A stretch of 8,900 bases of DNA, from contig JAOZNB010000050.1 in the NCBI GenBank assembly GCA_029933995.1, forward strand, positions 1 to 8,900, in the 5' to 3' direction. The stretch comes from Candidatus Moraniibacteriota bacterium (GTDB lineage Bacteria > Patescibacteriota > Minisyncoccia > Moranbacterales > GCA-2747515). This document shows, one piece after another, positions 6,359 to 8,900 of the stretch. The notes under the pieces were generated by a model that did not search any database, was not told the origin of the DNA, and saw only the letters and a list, made by a program, of their open reading frames with translations. The position numbers were made by a program, and so were the translations under genes. Within the stretch, counting starts at the first letter, position 1. Every line of letters begins with the position of its first letter.

Positions 6359-6910
6359 ATGGATAACAAAAATTCTATAGTTGAAAAAAAGATATTGAAA
6401 CCATTTTCTGATGATATCGTATTTTTTGATGCTGAGTTTACTGGTCATGATATTGCTAATGATAATTTAATGGCGATTGGTATGGTGTCACTTGATGGTG
6501 AACGGGAGATGTATTTTGAATTAGAATATGATGAGGATTTTGTAAATGATTGGGTTCGTGAAAATGTTGTACCTTATTTGACAGGGAATAAAATTTCACA
6601 TGAAGCTGCACGAAAACAAATTGGGGATTTTTGTGGTAAGAGTGAGCCACATCTTGTTGCAACAGTAAATCAATATGACATGGCTTTTTGGCACAAACTT
6701 TTTGCTGGCGAAAAAGAACCAATTCATCGGATACCAATTGATTTTGCATCAATGCTTTTTGCGGTAGGAATTACTCCTGCACGTGAGATAGGTGGAGAGA
6801 AGACAAATTTTTATGCACAGTTTGGTATTGATTTAAATAATTATAAAGTGCACAATGCGTTGGATGATGCAAAATTAATGAGAGATTTGTATATAACGTT
6901 GTCACAATAA
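6359..6910 (+). CDS. DEDDh-family 3'-5' exonuclease
   Basis: 183 residues from the ATG at 6359. The frame stays open to a TTG at 6317, but that would put an extra 14 residues before the normal N-terminus. All catalytic residues of a DEDDh exonuclease are visible: D24 and E26 in VFFDAEFTG (Exo I), D107 in NQYDMAFW (Exo II), H165 and D170 in HNALDDAKLM (Exo III). Such enzymes trim RNA or DNA from the 3' end with two metal ions. The DAEFTG form and small size are closer to the RNase-like or uncharacterised bacterial branch than to DnaQ proofreading subunits, but the substrate cannot be told from sequence. It sits among RNA-related genes, 47 bases after the ASCH gene, possibly with its own promoter. 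Confidence 0.85.
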   Translation: MDNKNSIVEKKILKPFSDDIVFFDAEFTGHDIANDNLMAIGMVSLDGEREMYFELEYDEDFVNDWVRENVVPYLTGNKISHEAARKQIGDFCGKSEPHLVATVNQYDMAFWHKLFAGEKEPIHRIPIDFASMLFAVGITPAREIGGEKTNFYAQFGIDLNNYKVHNALDDAKLMRDLYITLSQ

Positions 6911-6939
6911 AATTAATTAATTTTATTAAAATAATAAAT

Positions 6940-7320
6940 ATGATAGAAATAAATCAAATATACAAATGTAATGTGTGTGGCAATATCGTAGAAGTTAGAC
7001 ATGCTGCTGCAGGTGAACTAACATGTTGTAATCAGTCAATGAATTTGTTAACTGCAAATACAGAGGATGCATCAGTTGAAAAACATGTACCATTTGTTAA
7101 TCGTGATAAAAATGGTATCCATGTGCAAATTGGAGAGGTGATGCATCCTATGACAGAGGATCATTATATTGAGTGGATTACACTTGTAACTAATAACAAA
7201 ACAAAAACTATTTTTTTAGCACCAGGTGATGCGCCAGAAGCAAAATTTGCAACAACAGCAGAAAAAATAACTGTGTATGTATATTGCAATATACATGAAC
7301 TTTGGAAGGTTGAGGCATAA
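6940..7320 (+). CDS. dfx: Desulfoferrodoxin-type superoxide reductase
   Basis: Reduces superoxide to hydrogen peroxide without making oxygen, in the cytoplasm of anaerobes and microaerophiles. The 126 residues carry both iron sites. The N-terminal desulforedoxin centre has C10, C13, C29 and C30 (YKCNVCGN, then CC). The active centre II has E47 and H49 (EKHVP), H69 and H75 (HPMTEDHYIEW), C116 and H119 (YCNIHELW). It is thus a full-length two-iron enzyme with no missing ligand. It starts 29 bases after the exonuclease stop, with no Shine-Dalgarno and no clear promoter, so it may be cotranscribed. A rubredoxin-type electron donor is not in this window. Confidence 0.96.
   Translation: MIEINQIYKCNVCGNIVEVRHAAAGELTCCNQSMNLLTANTEDASVEKHVPFVNRDKNGIHVQIGEVMHPMTEDHYIEWITLVTNNKTKTIFLAPGDAPEAKFATTAEKITVYVYCNIHELWKVEA
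7277..7296. repeat. Perfect 20-base palindrome inside the superoxide reductase gene
   Basis: The half-site atgtatattg (7277-7286) is followed at once by its exact reverse complement (7287-7296). It covers the codons around the active-site Cys116. It could be an operator-like site for the downstream khpA promoter (about 36 bases before its -35) or simply chance in AT-rich coding sequence. Confidence 0.5.
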
Positions 7321-7331
7321 TTGCTATCTTG

Positions 7332-7360
7332 TTGCATAGCTTATTGAAATATTGTATAAT
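7332..7360 (+). promoter_or_regulatory. Sigma70-type promoter for khpA
   Basis: TTGCAT (7332-7337), a 17-base spacer and a perfect TATAAT (7355-7360) form the best plus-strand promoter of the window. It starts just after the superoxide reductase stop. The predicted start of transcription is near 7367, giving a leader of about 127 bases before the khpA ATG. Confidence 0.75.
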
Positions 7361-7367
7361 ATTAATT

Positions 7368-7444
7368 GGAGGAGTGATCTCATTAAAATAAGCGTTGGAC
7401 AAGGTCGTAAGCGCTATGTGGGTTCAGTCTATCTGCGTCCATGA
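7368..7444 (+). promoter_or_regulatory. khpA leader with orphan Shine-Dalgarno and possible 20-codon ORF
   Basis: A strong Shine-Dalgarno, ggaggag (7368-7374), lies right at the expected transcript start, 119 bases before the khpA ATG. At seven bases from it is no ATG, only ATT (7382). From there a 20-codon frame (Ile-Lys-Ile-Ser..., six Lys/Arg) runs to a TGA at 7442-7444, which overlaps an ATG at 7441. The khpA frame itself has a TAA at 7389 and then a TTG at 7395, 20 bases from the Shine-Dalgarno. So the site serves either an ATT-initiated leader peptide or a role other than initiation. The leader is less AT-rich than its surroundings. I could not draw a convincing stable fold by hand. Confidence 0.4.
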
Positions 7445-7493
7445 TGCTTTATGCAAAAGTGGGTCGCGTAAATCAGTTAAACAGTCATACATT

Positions 7494-7820
7494 ATGGAAC
7501 GAGATGCACAATTTGTCGAGGAAGTAGTAAAAATGCTTGTTGACAATCCTGACGATGTAAAAGTTAATCGTAAAGTTGACGAGATGGGTGTACTTATTAC
7601 TCTGGATGTAAATGCAGATGATATGGGTATGGTTATCGGTCGCGAAGGTTCTACAGCAAAAGCACTCCGAACTCTACTACGAGTAGTAGGCGCGAGGAAT
7701 AATGCACGTGTAAACCTAAAGATTAACGAACCAGAAGGATCTGAACGTCCAGCTCGCAAAGATCGCGAAGAAGGCGAAAAGAAAACTTTGGATGAAGTTG
7801 TCGGAGATATAGAAATTTAA
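7494..7820 (+). CDS. khpA: KH-domain RNA-binding protein KhpA
   Basis: Small single-KH RNA-binding protein that in other bacteria pairs with KhpB/Jag and affects sRNAs, ribosome assembly or cell elongation. With the ATG at 7494 it has 108 residues. The N-terminal helix reads QFVEEVVKMLVDNPDDVKV (6-24). The KH core DMGMVIGREGSTAKALRTLL (43-62) has GREG as its GXXG loop at 49-52. A final strand covers 71-77. A charged tail of about 30 residues (EPEGSERPARKDREEGEKK...) goes beyond the usual 75-80. This start matches the family N-terminus. The frame is open upstream to a TTG at 7395 and has an in-frame ATG at 7416, but those 26-33 residues resemble nothing in the family. The usual rpsP neighbour is absent. 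Codons use more C and G than neighbouring genes, suggesting high expression. Confidence 0.92.
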   Translation: MERDAQFVEEVVKMLVDNPDDVKVNRKVDEMGVLITLDVNADDMGMVIGREGSTAKALRTLLRVVGARNNARVNLKINEPEGSERPARKDREEGEKKTLDEVVGDIEI

Positions 7821-7837
7821 ATCTAAAGAAAATTTAT

Positions 7838-7900
7838 TTAAAACTATATAAAGAATAGTTTTAACAAAGCTCATCATGTATGTGGTGAGTTTTTTGTTTT
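7838..7900 (+). terminator. Tandem hairpins ending khpA transcript
   Basis: A first A/T-rich hairpin pairs ttaaaactat (7838-7847) with atagttttaa (7855-7864). The second is the real terminator: aaagctcatca (7866-7876) pairs with tggtgagtttt (7883-7893) across a six-base loop, with two wobble pairs, and is followed by a run of T broken by one G to 7900. It isolates khpA from the next gene. Confidence 0.85.
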
Positions 7901-7921
7901 GTGATAAGATATTATATGTAA

Positions 7922-8620
7922 ATGAATTATATGAATAGTATGCATTGCGTGATTTTAGTAGCTGGATTTGGAACTAGGATGGGTGAGTTAACGAAGGATT
8001 GTCCAAAGCCGATGTTACAAATAAATGAAAAACCAAAACTTGCGTATAGTATTGAAATATTACCAGAAGAAATTACAGACGTTATTTTAATAGTAGGATA
8101 TTTAAAAGAACAAATAATTGATTTTTTTGGTGATAAATTTGATGGGCGACAAATGCATTATACAGAACAAATAAAGTTTAATGGAACAGCTGGAGCAGTT
8201 GCGCTAGCAGGCGATCTTATTGATGATAAAATTCTTGTTATAATGGGTGATGATTTATATAGCAAAGAAGACTTGAAAAAGTTTTTGCAATATAATCAAT
8301 CTTTGTTAGCATTTGAAACACACAAGGCTCAACAATTTGGATTAGTTGATATAGATTTTGAAAATAATTTGACTTCAGTTGTAGAACGACCTCATGACAA
8401 AGATGATGGTTTAGTTAATACGGGTGCATATGTATTGTCAAAAGAGTATTTTAATACTTCAATGGTAAAAATTTCAGAAAAGGAATATGGCTTACCGCAG
8501 ACATTGATGTCTATGTATCCAAAATATAAAACGTATGTTGTCACAACAAATAAATGGCAATCGATTGGGTCACCAAAAGATTTAGACATTGCGCAAAAAC
8601 GGATTGATGAATTTATATAA
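7922..8620 (+). CDS. Sugar-phosphate nucleotidyltransferase
   Basis: 232-residue enzyme of the NTP_transferase family, which joins a sugar 1-phosphate and an NTP to make an NDP-sugar and pyrophosphate. The nucleotide-binding loop is LVAGFGTRMGELTKDCPKPM (12-31). GTAGA is at 88-92, the metal-binding GDD at 109-111, VNTGAYVL near 165-172 and WQSIGSPKDL near the end. It lacks the left-handed beta-helix of GlmU, so it is a single-domain enzyme. Glucose-1-phosphate thymidylyl- or uridylyl-, mannose-1-phosphate guanylyl- and MurNAc-1-phosphate uridylyl-transferases all share these motifs, and the substrate cannot be settled here. ATGs at 7922, 7931 and 7940 are all possible starts, and the last gives the most family-like N-terminus. 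A weak extended -10 (TGATAAGAT, 7902-7910) would make the transcript nearly leaderless. Confidence 0.87.
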   Translation: MNYMNSMHCVILVAGFGTRMGELTKDCPKPMLQINEKPKLAYSIEILPEEITDVILIVGYLKEQIIDFFGDKFDGRQMHYTEQIKFNGTAGAVALAGDLIDDKILVIMGDDLYSKEDLKKFLQYNQSLLAFETHKAQQFGLVDIDFENNLTSVVERPHDKDDGLVNTGAYVLSKEYFNTSMVKISEKEYGLPQTLMSMYPKYKTYVVTTNKWQSIGSPKDLDIAQKRIDEFI

Positions 8621-8625
8621 TTTTT

Positions 8626-8900
8626 ATGCAAAAAAGAAAACAATTAAGATTGAAAAATTACAATTATTCACAAAGTGGAATGTATTTTGTGACAATTTGT
8701 ACATATCAGAAAAAATGTTTTTTTGGAAAAGTTATTAATGATGAGGTGAAATTAAATTTAGCAGGGAACATCATTGATAGGTGATGGAAAGAATTAGAAA
8801 ATAAATTTAATATAGAATTACATGAATATATAATAATGCCAAACCATGTATATGGAATTATAGAAATAAATAATTCTGTAGGGACGCCCCTTGTGGGTGT
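8626..8900 (+). pseudogene. REP-associated tyrosine transposase (Y1_Tnp, RAYT), broken and cut by the window end
   Basis: RAYTs are HUH-type single-strand transposases that mobilise or maintain short palindromic REP sequences. The reading frame starts at the ATG at 8626, five bases after the preceding stop, with the family start RLKNYNYSQSGMYFVTICTY (8-27). It continues through GKVIND, LNLAGNIID, WKELENKF and YIIMPNH (68-74). Two lesions are visible. Codon 53 (8782-8784) is TGA where relatives usually have Trp (a one-base change from TGG). The HUH motif, normally HxH, reads H74-V-Y76, so the second metal-binding His is a Tyr (CAT to TAT). The C-terminal part with the catalytic Tyr lies beyond the window. 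It is a dead or dying copy unless the stop is bypassed, which the second lesion makes unlikely to matter. Confidence 0.85.
8878..8900 (+). repeat. REP-like palindrome start inside the RAYT gene
   Basis: From 8878 the composition jumps to GC-rich: gtagggacgccccttgtggg and then tgt at the window edge. ggacgccc (8882-8889) is nearly complementary to gggtgt plus the next two bases if these are cc, across a short loop. This is the form of REP or REP-like hairpins often found next to or within RAYT genes. The 3' arm is cut off by the window end. Confidence 0.55.

Noticed and set aside
7400..7440. Similarity of gttcagtctatctgcg to a conserved 23S rRNA string
   Set aside because: The match is short and interrupted, and the flanking sequence does not continue as rRNA. 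Too weak for an rRNA fragment.
7382..7444. Remnant of rpsP (ribosomal protein S16) before khpA
   Set aside because: rpsP is a common khpA neighbour and the small frame shares a few residues with its N-terminus (xKI..., GRKR), but the match ends after about ten residues and no other frame continues it.
7424..7759. Minus-strand ORF opposite khpA
   Set aside because: It is antisense to a clear KH domain gene and ends within its leader; no promoter or start signal.
8392..8643. Minus-strand ORF opposite the nucleotidyltransferase end
   Set aside because: It is a shadow of the conserved plus-strand gene and crosses into the RAYT start.

Overview
The window looks like a piece of a low-GC (about one third G+C by eye), gene-dense bacterial chromosome, most likely from the Candidate Phyla Radiation (Patescibacteria). 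Three things point there: small proteins for their families, few Shine-Dalgarno sequences, and a conserved protein of a type I recall mainly from CPR genomes (3510-4505). The lineage is an inference from gene content, not a phylogenetic result. All genes read cleanly with the standard bacterial code. Trp is TGG throughout, and stops are TAA or TAG except for one TGA.

Layout. Positions 1-319 hold no gene, only a decayed interspersed repeat and a long perfect terminator hairpin. On the minus strand follow tRNA-Gln(UUG) (320-391) and dnaX (539-2110). A short divergent region leads to an orphan Cys-rich hypothetical gene on the plus strand (2197-2799). A bidirectional terminator (2804-2838) separates it from a minus-strand pair read from a clear sigma70-type promoter at 4538-4566: the CPR protein with an acidic tail (4505-3510), then a GtrA-like membrane protein (3494-2865). 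From 4765 onward everything is on the plus strand: miaB, an ASCH-domain gene overlapping it by four bases, a DEDDh exonuclease, a desulfoferrodoxin-type superoxide reductase, a KH-domain RNA-binding protein (khpA) with its own promoter, long leader and terminator, a sugar-nucleotidyltransferase, and a broken REP-associated tyrosine transposase (RAYT) cut by the window end.

How it fits together. Most of the plus-strand genes concern RNA: tRNA modification (MiaB), PUA-like RNA binding (ASCH), a DEDDh nuclease that may act on RNA, and KhpA. The superoxide reductase and the Fe-S enzyme MiaB suit an anaerobe or microaerophile that meets some oxygen. The nucleotidyltransferase and GtrA-like protein suggest cell-surface glycan synthesis, though they lie far apart.

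The points most worth a second look are: a MiaB without its TRAM domain, translationally coupled to an ASCH RNA-binding domain; a khpA leader with a strong promoter and Shine-Dalgarno placed over 100 bases before the khpA start and fitting only a tiny ORF; a DnaX whose zinc-binding cysteines are all gone; and a RAYT remnant with both a nonsense codon and a broken HUH motif, carrying a REP-like hairpin inside it. I see no CRISPR array, prophage, complete insertion sequence or defence island.
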